Positions 1 through 10,615 of a stretch of DNA of 64,000 bases are shown here, in pieces. The stretch is from Ectobius pallidus. Its lineage: Eukaryota > Arthropoda > Insecta > Blattodea > Ectobiidae. The notes below the pieces were generated by a model, which saw only the letters and a program-made list of their open reading frames with translations, ran no database searches and had not been told where the DNA came from. A program made the position numbers and the translations under genes. Location: positions 154,988,532 through 155,052,531 of the forward strand of contig CAXKWD010000001.1 in the NCBI GenBank assembly GCA_964059195.1. The letters are read 5' to 3'. Numbering within the stretch: position 1 is the first letter of the stretch; each line of letters opens with the position of its first letter.

Positions 1-415
1 TGATTTCACTGAGCACAAGCAAAACAAACATATAATTATAGCTAAATACAGAAACAAAACTTTCAAACACAGCACCACAACCAACCGACACACCAACAAA
101 TCCAACAAAGAAATACACCACCTTAAGCATACATATATTGTTATTACGAAATACTCCCCCTACATTCTCTGACCAACTTTGCTCGGCCAGTTCCATCGTA
201 AGCTGTCTCACATTGAATATAAATTTCCCCACTCCTTCAAACAATCCGATGTTAATCAACAGATCATATGTCGCCAGATTACTCCTACAAGTAGCATTGA
301 AAGACTCTGGCAGATGCCGTTGCCACAATGTTTCAGTGACTCCCACTGTGAGAAAATATGGTACGATGTTACACCTCCATCGCAAATAGGACATACACCT
401 GATCATTTTTTAATT
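1..415 (-). pseudogene. LINE 3'-end relic (zinc-knuckle region), runs off left edge
   Basis: The minus strand reads a CCHC-type motif near 370-415: Cys-x2-Cys, seven residues, His, four residues, then Trp where the last Cys would be expected. This is the knuckle found near the C-terminus of insect non-LTR retrotransposon reverse transcriptases. Just downstream the frame shifts, and a second frame stays open from about 345 to the window edge with WQRHLPESF and LLINIGLF, which resembles the tail after the knuckle in jockey-like elements. The last 40 or so residues are hydrophobic and not explained by this. A plausible splice acceptor (pyrimidine tract then CAG) lies at 346-355, so a terminal exon of a membrane protein is an alternative. 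I favour a frameshifted LINE relic. Confidence 0.45.
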
Positions 416-508
416 TAATCACCCGCCAGGCTCACGATTTTGACTATGCATATATGTGTGCATTACGTCATATTGTTGTATAGGCTATGTTAGTCGAGTT
501 CCATATAG

Positions 509-1153
509 GTTTATCATAGGTAATCCCACGAGAGATTACGAGTTTATCGAACTCGGACTTCGTTCTACCAAATTTATCTGATGAAGCTTGTAATCTCGAG
601 TGGGATTTATTAAGACTATTCCATGAATAAAATGTAACGGATTTGTAAATAATAATGATTTCTTACTTTGTTGACAGTATTCTGTCAGCCGTAAGATCAC
701 GGCATACTAAATGAACGAACAGTCCATTAATGTATTCGACGAATCGATCCGCGTTCCCAATGCTACAGATAATGCGTACCACAACACGGACTGCGCCATA
801 ATTGCTTACATAAAAACGCTATAAAAGGACATGAACTGGTTTTTACCGAATCGAAATTGTGTTATTAGTCAACGGATATTTATATTGTTTCAATTTCCAA
901 ACAAGTTATGCCGTATAAAATAACGTGTTTCCATTCTGTTCACTGGCAGCATGTGACATAGGCTATTAATCACCGCACGTTGAAGCCTCACTTGTCCAGT
1001 AACGAGCTGACGTGTTATCACATAGAATCGCATCCTTGTGTTCCTAGCAAGTATATTATAAGGTAAATTATCGTGATTGGTATAGGACAATATCCGAAGT
1101 TTCTAAACGTTATTGGTCAATATCAAACACGCGGAGTATGAATGGAATAGTCA
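509..1153. repeat. 0.64-kb dispersed repeat, copy 1 (non-autonomous element)
   Basis: This block aligns end to end with 30496-31132 in the same orientation at roughly 75-80% identity by eye. Both copies start at GTTTATCATAGGTAATCCCA and end at GAATAGTCA. Near the left end is a hairpin with arms 522-542 and 587-607. Short inverted termini GACTATTCCAT occur inside the left part and, reversed, at the right end. There is no coding capacity; the 66-codon minus frame at 890-1090 is not conserved in the other copy. It is probably a non-autonomous transposable element of unknown superfamily. The hairpin near one end recalls Helitrons, but the CTRR terminus is absent. Confidence 0.75.
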
Positions 1154-1977
1154 AGGAATATGAAACTAGAATACAGACTTCTTAGTCCGCCTTAATATTC
1201 AAAATAAATATTTAAAATGTTAAAATGTTCAATTTGTGATAATTTTACTTTTTAATACATATCATGAGGTCATAAACTAAACTGGAATTTAAGTACTATT
1301 GTGCGATCGTTAACATTAAGTCATTACTCAGAGTGCTAATATTCCCTACATAGTTTCAATTTTAATATGTACCGCTGAAGCCAGTGCTTTAAGTCTACAT
1401 CCTACCAGAACAAGTTTAATATTTATATTTTTAGCTCTTCTCTAAGTCATTATTCAGTATTATATTTAAATTCATACACGAAACACATCACAAAACAATA
1501 TAACATTGAAACATGTATCAACTCACTTCTACACAAACAATTAAAAGTTTAATCAGCTCAAGCCAGTATTTAATCATCAAGAATCTCTTCTCATAACTGA
1601 AGAGTTGAAAAACTCCGGAAGGGAAAATAGAAATGCTTCAACGAATTGAGCAATGGTATCTCTTTGTGGACACACAGGCTAATTCAGACAAACATCAATG
1701 GACTTCGTTATTCGGTAGACCTTTTAGGATTCAATTACACAATGTGGACAGTTCTACTGAAATCCAATCAACCTTTGAAAGTTAATATGATGATGCTACA
1801 ATAGATATTTTCGTTTGAAACAGATTGAATTTTTCACATTCCAGATCTTCTTGATGTATATATTTTTGTTAACTTATTGCGGCCGTATAACTTCACTGTA
1901 AAATTCACAATTGGTACTTGGAAGAGTCGAATCATTCACAGAAAGTGGCCTTGGAAGCCCTATAAATTTCTTCAGGT
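1154..1977. other. AT-rich spacer
   Basis: I see no conserved reading frame, RNA gene or clear repeat. The sequence is unique AT-rich DNA between a dispersed repeat and a SINE fragment. Confidence 0.5.
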
Positions 1978-2097
1978 TGTGACTCCAAATTGTTAGAAAA
2001 CCGGCACTTGAAGATGATATGGTTATCAGCTTTGAACACCGGCCTTCACTACCCCCGGAATTGCTCCAAGTAGCCATTTCTGTTAGAGGCTAAGCTC
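1978..2097 (-). mobile_element. Decayed internal fragment of the tRNA-SINE family seen at 20.9 and 25.6 kb
   Basis: In the minus orientation this block follows the middle of the SINE copies at 20957-21244 and 25628-25935: the segment around CACCGGCC, the run CTACCCCC, and CATTTCTGTTA followed by AGGC. Divergence is much higher than between the other two copies, and the tRNA-like head is missing. It abuts the LINE tail that begins at about 2120. Confidence 0.55.
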
Positions 2098-2119
2098 CAA
2101 ACCTAGTGTTGCAAGAAGG

Positions 2120-2400
2120 ATTTCACAACAGGACATGGGATGACGAGAATGTACTACCAGGGCTTCAAGATCATGGAAGACTCGGACTGCCCCTGTGGTA
2201 AAGGTGATCAAACAGTGGACCATGTGATAGGGTATATCAATGCCCAATCGCAGACCAACAAAGACAAATCCTTGTTAATAGTGATATAAATAAAAGTAAG
2301 CAATGGCCAGTGGACAAAAGTGAATTAACATAAAAACACATAAGGCATGAAATGAGTTTTGTAAATGCAATTGATTTTAAAAAAACTTTAAAACTTCAAG
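2120..2400 (+). pseudogene. LINE reverse-transcriptase C-terminal relic
   Basis: The plus frame starting near 2122 reads TTGHGMTRMYYQGFKIMEDS, then CPCGKGDQTVDHVI. This is the TGHG segment followed by a Cys-x-Cys...His zinc-knuckle motif, the order typical of the C-terminus of jockey/I-like insect LINEs. The frame shifts near 2231. The next frame continues with YQCPIADQQRQ, supplying the last Cys, then KQWPVDKSEL, a TAA, and further tail residues ending in NAIDFKKTL. One frameshift and one stop make it a pseudogene. The enzyme would have carried out target-primed reverse transcription; only its tail remains. Confidence 0.7.
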
Positions 2401-3545
2401 GGGAATATAAATTCTCAGTCATTCTATTGAACAACAAGTATGTAACATAATTAACTTTTATATCATAAGAAGAAAAGATAGCATGTAGTATTGGGCAATG
2501 TAATGGAGCTTGCTGTTGAAATAAATATATTAAAAAAAGATTAGGACGGTTGAAACATCTTTATGACTTTATTGGGGGCTGAACCCTTAATCTATCGGTT
2601 ACTAGAGCACCTACAAGACAGCGTTCTCTGAAGAATTTAGAACACGAAGTAAATAAAGAGTTTGAAAATCTGATGGCTATCGAATATACAAAAATAACAA
2701 AATTCCATAAAAGAATGGTTACTATCATTAGTAAACCGTATAGGTCTAGAGTAAATATAAATCACCAAATATTAATACTATCAGTATCTTGCAAAATTCA
2801 ACATTGCCGAAAATATTATTCTAAAAATATTGTTTTCATATTTCGTTTCGTAAAAACAAAAGAGTTTTTTTTATTTACCGTGTCCCTTCTATGCACTCAT
2901 AATTTATGGATAATCGTACTAATTAACTGAAACCTAAAATCTCCCCGTGAGTGTCAAAATTCATAACATGAACTCTCCTTTATATAGGCCTATGTGCAGC
3001 AGTTTGAGTAGAGCTCAAATTGTGACATACATTTCAGTGAACATTCCGTTATAAGTTATACTGAAAATTAAAAAAACCTCTCTCGAATAAGTATATAACT
3101 AACAATAATAATAAATATTTTCACGGAAGGCGAAAGCACTTTGTGTGATATTAATTGTGATAGGAATATTTGTGGTACCTGTACACATTCATTTCTCTGT
3201 CGTCGACATAGTTTGAATATAAGCCATATTACATGTAGATAACACAGCTTAATTATTATATTTCAACAAAAACAAATTCCATAAAATGGGTACATCCTTA
3301 TTCGAGATTAATTAATTAAATATTATCCTTCAAGAAGAGTTAAGAAACAAATTCGCGGATTCAGACGATTTTTATCTAGATCTGTTAAACTGATAATTTA
3401 TTATTATTATAAATCTGATAATTTTGTAAAATTCTTTAAAGGAGCACAACTTTGTTCCCCAAAAAACTACATGCATTACTATAGGTTATATTAGTACCTT
3501 AACCCAAAATTGCGTTTCATTAGATTATTTTCGGTAATTTTACTT
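2401..3545. other. AT-rich intergenic stretch
   Basis: No gene, repeat family or RNA was recognised. It may include decayed 3' untranslated sequence of the LINE relic just upstream. Confidence 0.4.
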
Positions 3546-3603
3546 CTAAGGTATGTATTTATGTATGTATGTATGTATGTATGTATGTATGTATGTATGT
3601 ATG
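3546..3603. repeat. (ATGT)n microsatellite, left block
   Basis: About a dozen ATGT units. The same tetranucleotide resumes directly after the insertion at 3604-3858, so the two blocks were probably one array. Confidence 0.9.
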
Positions 3604-3858
3604 CATAGGCGTTACCAGGCCGACCATATGGGGGGGTTGTAAAGGAATACCCCCCAGGGAGAGGGGGGTCCGGGGTCCTCCCCCGGAAAATTTTAAAAAT
3701 TAAGACGCAAAATAACCAGTTTTAAGCTTCCCACGCTTTATACTTGTATTAAGTAATTTATGGGCAGACTTAAAAAAATTATACAATTTTCCTTTTTTCG
3801 ATCAATGGGGGGGGGGGGGGGGTTCAAACCCCCAAAACCCCCCCTCGGTACGCCTATG
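3604..3858. mobile_element. 255-bp TIR element inserted in the ATGT array
   Basis: The left end reads CATAGGCGTTACC and the right end, reversed, CATAGGCGTACC. This is a short imperfect terminal inverted repeat of about 12 bp. The interior has G/C homopolymer blocks (GGGGGGTCCGGGG, and a G17 run at 3807-3823) and AAAATTTTAAAAATT. Both edges abut ATGT repeats, so the target duplication cannot be read. The terminal and interior style suggests a non-autonomous DNA transposon, possibly hAT-like. Confidence 0.6.
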
Positions 3859-3900
3859 TATGTATGTATGTATGTATGTATGTATGTATGTATGTATGTT
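3859..3900. repeat. (ATGT)n microsatellite, right block
   Basis: About ten ATGT/TATG units continue the array interrupted by the element at 3604-3858. Reading frames across it on both strands, such as YVCMYVCM, are repeat artefacts. Confidence 0.9.
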
Positions 3901-3984
3901 GTGTACTTTATTGAATTAACTGGTGACAGAAGAGTCTTTGCCACCAGGTGGAAATCATAAAATGCCACATATCTTATAGCAATA

Positions 3985-4014
3985 ACGAAAGAAAGAAAGA
4001 AAGAAAGAAAGAAA
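3985..4014. repeat. (GAAA)n microsatellite
   Basis: Seven near-perfect GAAA units. Confidence 0.9.
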
Positions 4015-4388
4015 TGATAGGATTTTTGACATATGCCCTTTTTGCACTTTGAGTGATGATTTTTCTTGTTTCTTAATATTATTATCGTCCGTGCATTATG
4101 CAGTAATGCCGCTAGCGAGAATTGTTGTTCGTTGGGCTCGTTATTATTGAAAAATGTATAAATGAATATTACGTCGTAGGTTCTTTATCAGAAATCAATT
4201 TACACTGAGTAATAATATATAAGCGGCCACAAAATTGGGATAATATAGACTATAACAATCCGATTTAGTCCAGTAGGATTACACCACGAAAAGCCTGTTC
4301 CACTGAAATATGTAAAATTCTATTACCTAGTTGGAAAAACGAAATAAGTCCAAATAATATTGCCTTCGTAATGCCATTGGTGAGTTCT

Positions 4389-4443
4389 GCTCTCCCTCTC
4401 TCTCCCTCTCTCTCCCTCCCTCTCTCTCTCTCGCTCTCTCGTT
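4389..4443. repeat. (CT)n / (CTCTCCCT)n low-complexity tract
   Basis: A pyrimidine-only stretch. On the minus strand it gives an Arg-Glu-rich frame that is not a gene. Confidence 0.85.
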
Positions 4444-4632
4444 CTCTGTTTATGGATGTATTCGAGTTTATGTGATTTAGATATAGGCTAATAGGCCTAA
4501 AACAACATCCCACGTATATTGGCTTAAGTGAGTTCTTATTTCATAAAAATAATAGCCAATGTACAGATAGGCTTAAATGTTGATAACCAAATGGTTTAAT
4601 GCCACTGTTGAAAACAATTCAATGTTCTCATC

Positions 4633-5019
4633 ATGAGGTCATATGAGGGATTGCAGCTTATAAAGTGGGTAACAATACACTCTCAGCAATGCATATTCTA
4701 CATGCTTCATGCACGAGATAAACCAATGGGCTTTAAAGTTCAAGTGACAAGAAGTGTAGGTGTGCACAATAATGCTAATATTATATTTTGGGACAAAGAA
4801 CCTTCCATACCGAACTTCGAGGGTTTTATAGGTGTGCTTTCATGTATCCAACTACTGCAATACTGTAGAGTGGCACGATGCCGTCTTGTGCGGATGTTTA
4901 TGGGTGTCTACTCCCTACTCTATCCTACAGCTAGTCCCACAATATGGATATTATATTCATTCTTTACCCTGCCCTTTGAAAATGATCTCATATTTAAAAA
5001 AGTAGAGCATTTGCCATGA
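4633..5019 (+). other. Unrecognised 128-codon ORF, doubtful
   Basis: This is the longest closed ATG-to-stop frame in the window. The region has a higher GC content than its surroundings. The translation shows no signal peptide, catalytic motif or repeat that I recognise. There is a hydrophobic aromatic C-terminal third (around residues 88-115). It could be a decayed transposon frame or chance. No splice or promoter evidence supports expression. I do not assign a function. Confidence 0.15.
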
Positions 5020-5734
5020 TATGCCCCATCCCTCGTAGATAAATAAGACAAGAATAACTCTCATAATATCAATAGATTTTCACAACTAACCTTAAAAACT
5101 TTGACCAGTACAAAGTCGTGTTTACTTATACCCCTGCAAATAGATTTGTAACAAACGGTCTAAAATTTAAATGTTGACTGTATGTGTGTCTTTCTGACTG
5201 AAAATTAAAAAAAATCATTTGAACTAGGTTTTAGGTTTTTTTAGGAGATTGTTATAATAAGCATGGGGACAATGTAATTTACTTTATACTAGTACAATTT
5301 GGCACGAAATCATCTGTAAGAATCTGCTTTACTTTTTAATTGATTAATTTCTTTATACATATTAACTAAAGCGTAGTTATAAACTAGCATCACTCCCGCA
5401 ATCATGTTTTAACTTGTAGACTCTAAAACAATTTGACATTGCTTAAGTCCGAAAGAACTTGTGCATTTCCGCAATGCAAGCGCTTATTACAATAGCGAGA
5501 AAATAAATAAGAATCACAACTAAGGTAGAGAAAGTCATGTGGGTTCTCCACACCAAGTTTTACCGGATGAGACAAAACTAATATCCTTCCCTATTTAATA
5601 GGATGTACCCAATTAAGTTTATTCTTGTTTCAATTTTCACACAATTCTTAATGAAAGATATAGGACACGAAAAATTCGCACCAAAACAAACATTCTGAAA
5701 CAAATGTATTATTCAGTTTACTGTCACTATAGTA
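5020..5734. other. AT-rich spacer
   Basis: Nothing recognised beyond short A/T runs. Confidence 0.4.
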
Positions 5735-6090
5735 CATTATGAAACGAGCCTATATTGACATTTATTAAAACACGAGTAATTTTCATATGAGTGTCTTAAT
5801 TACCATGATAGGCAAATTGCATTTGACTGTTTTTGTTCGTCTTTAATTAAATGTTTAAGTTTCGGGTTTTTAGAATACCTCTAATTGATTAAGCAAACGA
5901 CTCTCGACATCAGCTGTTTTAGTTCTTGTATTTTCCAATAGATGGCAGGCTGCAAAGCATGCAGGAAATAAATGCAATGTAAAATAACCTTAAAATTAAG
6001 ACAAAAAGAACTGACTTTATTTTAAATACAAGTTGTTAAGTTACGTATTTTCATTTGCAGCTCTGAAGGTTTTAAGATCGTTCCATGTTC

Positions 6091-6129
<39 letters not shown>

Positions 6130-6180
6130 CTACACCACACCAGTTTCGAAATGGATTTCATTATGATACCATTACGTCAA
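5735..6180. repeat. Old dispersed repeat, copy 1
   Basis: This aligns with the split copy at 13050-14440. Shared anchors are ATGAAACGAGC, then TTTTC-ACGAG, TCTTAAT-ACCAT, GCAA-TTGCAT, then further right AAGATCGTTC and the CATTATGATA end. It contains an (AAT)13 tract at 6091-6129 where the other copy has only GATAATAATCGAT. Family unknown; no coding frame. Confidence 0.55.
6091..6129. repeat. (AAT)13 microsatellite
   Basis: Pure AAT units lying inside the dispersed repeat 5735-6180. Confidence 0.95.
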
Positions 6181-7067
6181 ACATAGTAAGCGCAATACAG
6201 TATGGTTGAAAAAATGTATTTCTTCACACATTGCACAGGGCACTATAACCTTTCCGCTCTTTCTAAGTACTTATAACAAGGATTTCAAATATAAAACAAA
6301 ATGGCATGTAAACAGACAATAGTGATTTCAGTCATAATCCACCTGGCAAAATACTCCACACTTTCTATTATTAAACTGACTGAATCTCAAAGTAAGATGT
6401 CTTATAAGCTCAACTCAAATATAAAATTTTGAACGTTAATAAACTATTAAAGACCATTATTCATTTATACTCAAGTAACGCAATTGGTAAAGAAATTTAA
6501 GGTGTACAAAAGAGCCTTTTATTTCAGTTTCCGATACAATAGAACGAAATGGTCACTGATTTAATTAAAATGGCATAGTGAGTGAAAAAAGGCTTTTTAG
6601 AGTAATTGAACCCAAAGAGTTCAAACAAAAAAGCAATGCCTGCTTGATCTCACCAGTTTTTAATTTCCCTCTGAATACGGAGGGCCTTGCATTTACATAG
6701 CAAACAATTGAATTAAAGCTCACCATACGTAGAATAGTAAAGGCCTAGTCGAGAATACGAAGTAGCTCTACGGTTATAGGGAAGGATATGCAAAGCATTG
6801 CTTCCATTAAATAGGTCTACTACCTTAGATATTCCACGTTGAAAATTGTCTTCTTCTTTTGTAATTCCGTACTGTACAATTCTACCTTGATAAGCATAGC
6901 ATTCTTACTGTACAATTTATTGTTCTTATCCTACCTATAAATAAATGCTATACTAAAATATACGTTTTTCCTTGGAATTAAAGTCGTCTAAGCGTTTTTC
7001 AATACCGAAGTAATAAAATTTACTGCAGAAACTTTCCTTTATAATAATAATGATAATAGCCTAATAA
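6181..7067. other. AT-rich spacer
   Basis: No gene or repeat identified. Confidence 0.4.
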
Positions 7068-7078
7068 TGATGATGATG

Positions 7079-7125
<47 letters not shown>
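7068..7125. repeat. (TGA)n(AAT)n compound microsatellite
   Basis: Four to five TGA units followed by about fifteen AAT units. Confidence 0.95.
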
Positions 7126-7127
<2 letters not shown>

Positions 7128-7289
7128 AGTTGATGATAAACAGATCAACTATATTCTCACACTTGGCAAACAAATTATTCAATAGGCAATATTTAATATT
7201 ATATTAATGGTAATTCTTTCACATTGGACATTAGCCGTGAGTACGCTAAGATGGAAAGGTGAAGTCAGACTGAAAAAATTCAATATCAT

Positions 7290-7372
7290 TGCCGGGAATG
7301 AACCAGGATCTTCGGCTCTCCGTGCCGCTGCTCTTACCAACTAAGCTACCATGGCAACATGCCGGTACAACA
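7290..7372 (-). mobile_element. tRNA-derived sequence (SINE head)
   Basis: The minus strand has an RNA polymerase III box A-like segment (TAGCTTAGTTGGTAAGAGC) and a box B-like GGTTCATTCC. Between them is an anticodon-like stem CGGC/GCCG closing a 7-nt loop that would hold GGA. The acceptor arm does not pair, so this is not a working tRNA. It is best read as the head of a tRNA-derived SINE. The lower-strand downstream side is AT-rich and no clear 3' tail or target duplication was found. Confidence 0.5.
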
Positions 7373-7421
7373 TTAAATTCTCCAACTGACTCACATACCC
7401 CAGTATACCACCAGGCGTTCT

Positions 7422-7478
7422 CAATCAATAGCATTGATCAATCAATAGCATGCTCAATCAATAGCATAGCAATAGCAT
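7422..7478. repeat. Short tandem repeat around CAATAGCAT
   Basis: The unit CAATCAATAGCAT and shorter derivatives (AGCAATAGCATAG) recur four or five times over about 57 bp. Confidence 0.7.
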
Positions 7479-7499
7479 AGTACGAAGACAGGAGTAAGA

Positions 7500-8798
7500 T
7501 ATGCGTGGATGTCCCGCAGGGTCGTCGTGAATAAAAAATCATTTATGTTTTGTTTGCTAGAAATATACATTTCATTCCTCCTGAACATTAATTCTTATAA
7601 CACGAAGAAAATCAGATATGCCTTTTCAGTTTCATAATTACAAGAAAATTATTGTATTTTTAGAAAATTTCCTGGAGTTGGTGAGCAAAGACATGATATT
7701 TCATTAGGCCTATACGGAGTGGTTAGAGTCATGATTTCGGCCGGAAAATAAAATAAAAAAAATTACTAGGCCACATGAACTAACGATGACAGTGAATGAA
7801 ATATCATACTTCCTCAAAGCACACAAAATACAAAATACAAAGTACAACATATTAATTTGATAGCACATTATTACTTGAACATTAATATAAACTGGTACTC
7901 ATTATAAGTAGTTCAAATACCTATGAGTATATTCTCTATTGAACAATGGAATTAAAATTGATTCTTCAACTGCTATCAAAGTGAGTACTGCTTTCTGAAT
8001 TTCCAACATAGAATTATGATTGAATTAACACCTAATACAGCTAGAGCAATCATACGGCCTGTACTGAACATGAGGGTGATCAACAATATCTGAGAGTGGA
8101 TGAACCCCAAACACTGTAACTGCTTTTTTGTCGGAATTTCAACTACAGCCATCCGTGGTCCTCGATCCTCGGGCTGCAGGGGACAAATGACCATCGAGTT
8201 GAGGGTTAATTGCTGAATATCGGTCCAGCATTCAAGTGGCTCTTATTTCGAGAGATGCACAAAGGCTGCTTTCAGTGCAGTCTGGTGTGTAATTCAATTA
8301 ACTGACCCATTGTGCTATGCGCGCGCTTCCAAGTGGAACTTTTCACAATTTAACTACATGATATGAGATCTATATTGTGGGCCATGATATCAGCGGGATA
8401 CAAGACACTTGATACTTGCCAACACTTTTCAACTGATTTCATGGCAACCTGAATTCCTGCATAAAAATCATGCCACGAAGGCATAAAAAATTTTCTCATT
8501 CAACTTTCAGTTTTATAAATTCATTTAAAAAACCGTAAAAAGTTATTCGTTGAAATAGAGAAACTACTGAATTTTTTTCTAACTTTTCAATGGCAGGAAA
8601 GCTCTTCACTAAACTGGGAAATTCCACCACGAATATATAGCTCTTACGAGTGGACGAGTAGCATGAAACTAGCCTATGAGGTTTGAAATCAGCCTAGTAT
8701 TACATTTACTAAACTTAACTTATTTTTTCTTCACTGAAAAGGAATCACTCTCCTTCCGCTAGAGTTCAGCCTTACCTAACCACAAAACAACTCGTACT

Positions 8799-8800
<2 letters not shown>
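7500..8800. other. Spacer without recognised genes
   Basis: AT-rich sequence. A moderately GC-richer patch at 8090-8340 has no conserved frame or known repeat that I recognise. Confidence 0.35.

Positions 8801-8863
<63 letters not shown>
8801..8863. repeat. (AAT)21 microsatellite
   Basis: Pure AAT units, 63 bp. Confidence 0.95.
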
Positions 8864-10116
8864 CACGGATGACATAAATTCTCAACTGAACTTCTTTATA
8901 GAACAGGCCTACCACCTAAATCTCCTCAGTGAGATAAGACAAAAAAATGTCATTATGAAATATGTGTTCATAATGAACCCTTGCAATATGAAAAGAGGGG
9001 GCCAGAGGTCCAAAGTGTTTTAAATTTTCGTTTATTTACTTCAAATACTTGAAATATACACCTGAAAAGAATAATTATTGTCATTAAATGAGGAGATAGC
9101 TTTAAAATATGTACAGAAAAGTATTTAAAAAAACTTTATTTTACTGCAGACCCGAAAGCAATCGAACAATTTGAGCTTTGAATTATACTGAATATGCATT
9201 TTAGACCTTATTTTCGATTTTTGCGAAACATTCCAAGTTTATTTTAAAACAATAAATACATTATCAGCTATAACATTATCTTTTCATGATCTTATACGTC
9301 TTTCATATCATGAAAAGTGCATCATTATTATAAACAATTATAATATAGGCCTATATTGTGTTTTATAGGTGATACTTGTTGACAAAAAATATTAAACAAA
9401 CTACTAAATTCTATCAGATCATCAAACCAATTTTTCAAATTATATACAGAAGTTTGATAGTGAAATATTAAGGTTATTACTGTGCGATGCTTTTAAAAGA
9501 AGAATAAAGAAAAGGCTATAAGAGGAAATTCCACTTAAATCGATATAAGTTAACTTATCCCTTATTCTAAAACACTATGTCAAATAACCTTCAACGAATA
9601 TCAAACATATAAATAATATTAAACGATGGTATGTCCTTAGGCCTACTGTTTTTAAAAATGTTTATAATCGAGAAATGGAGATGCCATTAAAAATGGATAT
9701 CGTTTGGAAGTACAAATATCGCTCAGTTAAATTTGGGGTATGTTTATAAAATAATTTCTAATTCAAATTTCAATAGGCTTAAATGTTATTAATTACCATG
9801 CGAATTTTTAATCGCCATCTTATTTTTTCAAAAAGTTACAAACACTTCCTCCTGTGTCTGTCTTTGTCTATTATCCTTTGATATATTCCGTGGATAGAAA
9901 GGTCACCTGTCTCGTTCTGTTTACATCTACGACATGTAGCACACGGTATAATTTCTTTACACTATTAGCATAATATATAAGGATATACAGTAATAACAAC
10001 ATAATAACATAATTTATAACAATTTATTATGCCTACTAATTTCTGAGAGTGTCCAACCCATTATTCAACCCCTCTTACTGACACAATACGGAGATAAGCT
10101 GATTCACTCGTTAGGC
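8864..10116. other. AT-rich spacer
   Basis: No gene or repeat recognised. Confidence 0.4.
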
Positions 10117-10123
10117 TATAATA

Positions 10124-10608
10124 CAGGGAATCCATTTTATGCGGAAACTTTTTAACAGCGTTGCTCCTGCTCACACTTTCCCCGCTGTTGCGCTTGCACC
10201 GGCTGGGACCGTGTTCCGTTACTACCGGCAAATCGGCAAATCAAGACTTTAGAAACAATACAAAATAGAATAACTCAACCAATTTACTATCAAAATAGGC
10301 CTACATGTAGAGGCTTATTACTCACCATTTTGTACGGATGGTACAGTCAGGATATTTACGAGAAAATCTCCGAACGCGCCTTCTATGGTTATTTCTCAAT
10401 AAGTAACATTCCACGAAATAAATTCGCTGTTCAACCGTATACATTTTCGATTATTGTCTTACATAACACACAACAATAGACAAGCGTCTCACTACAAGAC
10501 ACTACAAGACACCGAAGCAACTAACCGCTTGTAGGGTCTATGCTTTGTACAATGCTAGCGCGCCAATGCGGCAGTGATGCGAGGTTTCCTCATAAAATGG
10601 ACTCACTG
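10124..10608. mobile_element. 485-bp pogo/Tc1-like MITE
   Basis: Terminal inverted repeats at 10124-10148 and 10584-10608 match at 22 of 25 positions, starting CAG and sharing TCCATTTTATG and GGAAAC. Both ends are flanked by TA, the target dinucleotide of the Tc1/mariner/pogo superfamily, and the symmetry extends outward as TATAATA. The interior is GC-richer than its surroundings (GCGCTTGCACCGGCTGGG) and has no open frame. It needs a transposase supplied from elsewhere. Confidence 0.7.
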
Positions 10609-10615
10609 TATTATA

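Noticed and set aside
1..345. Terminal exon of a membrane receptor (ionotropic-receptor-like) on the minus strand
   Set aside because: The open frame ends in hydrophobic stretches and has a possible splice acceptor, but a CCHC-type knuckle in the adjacent frame just upstream points to a frameshifted LINE tail.
4265..4513. Arg-Glu-rich 82-codon ORF
   Set aside because: Created by the CT-rich low-complexity tract.
7296..7372. Functional tRNA-Ser gene on the minus strand
   Set aside because: The acceptor arm does not pair and the long variable arm expected for tRNA-Ser is absent.
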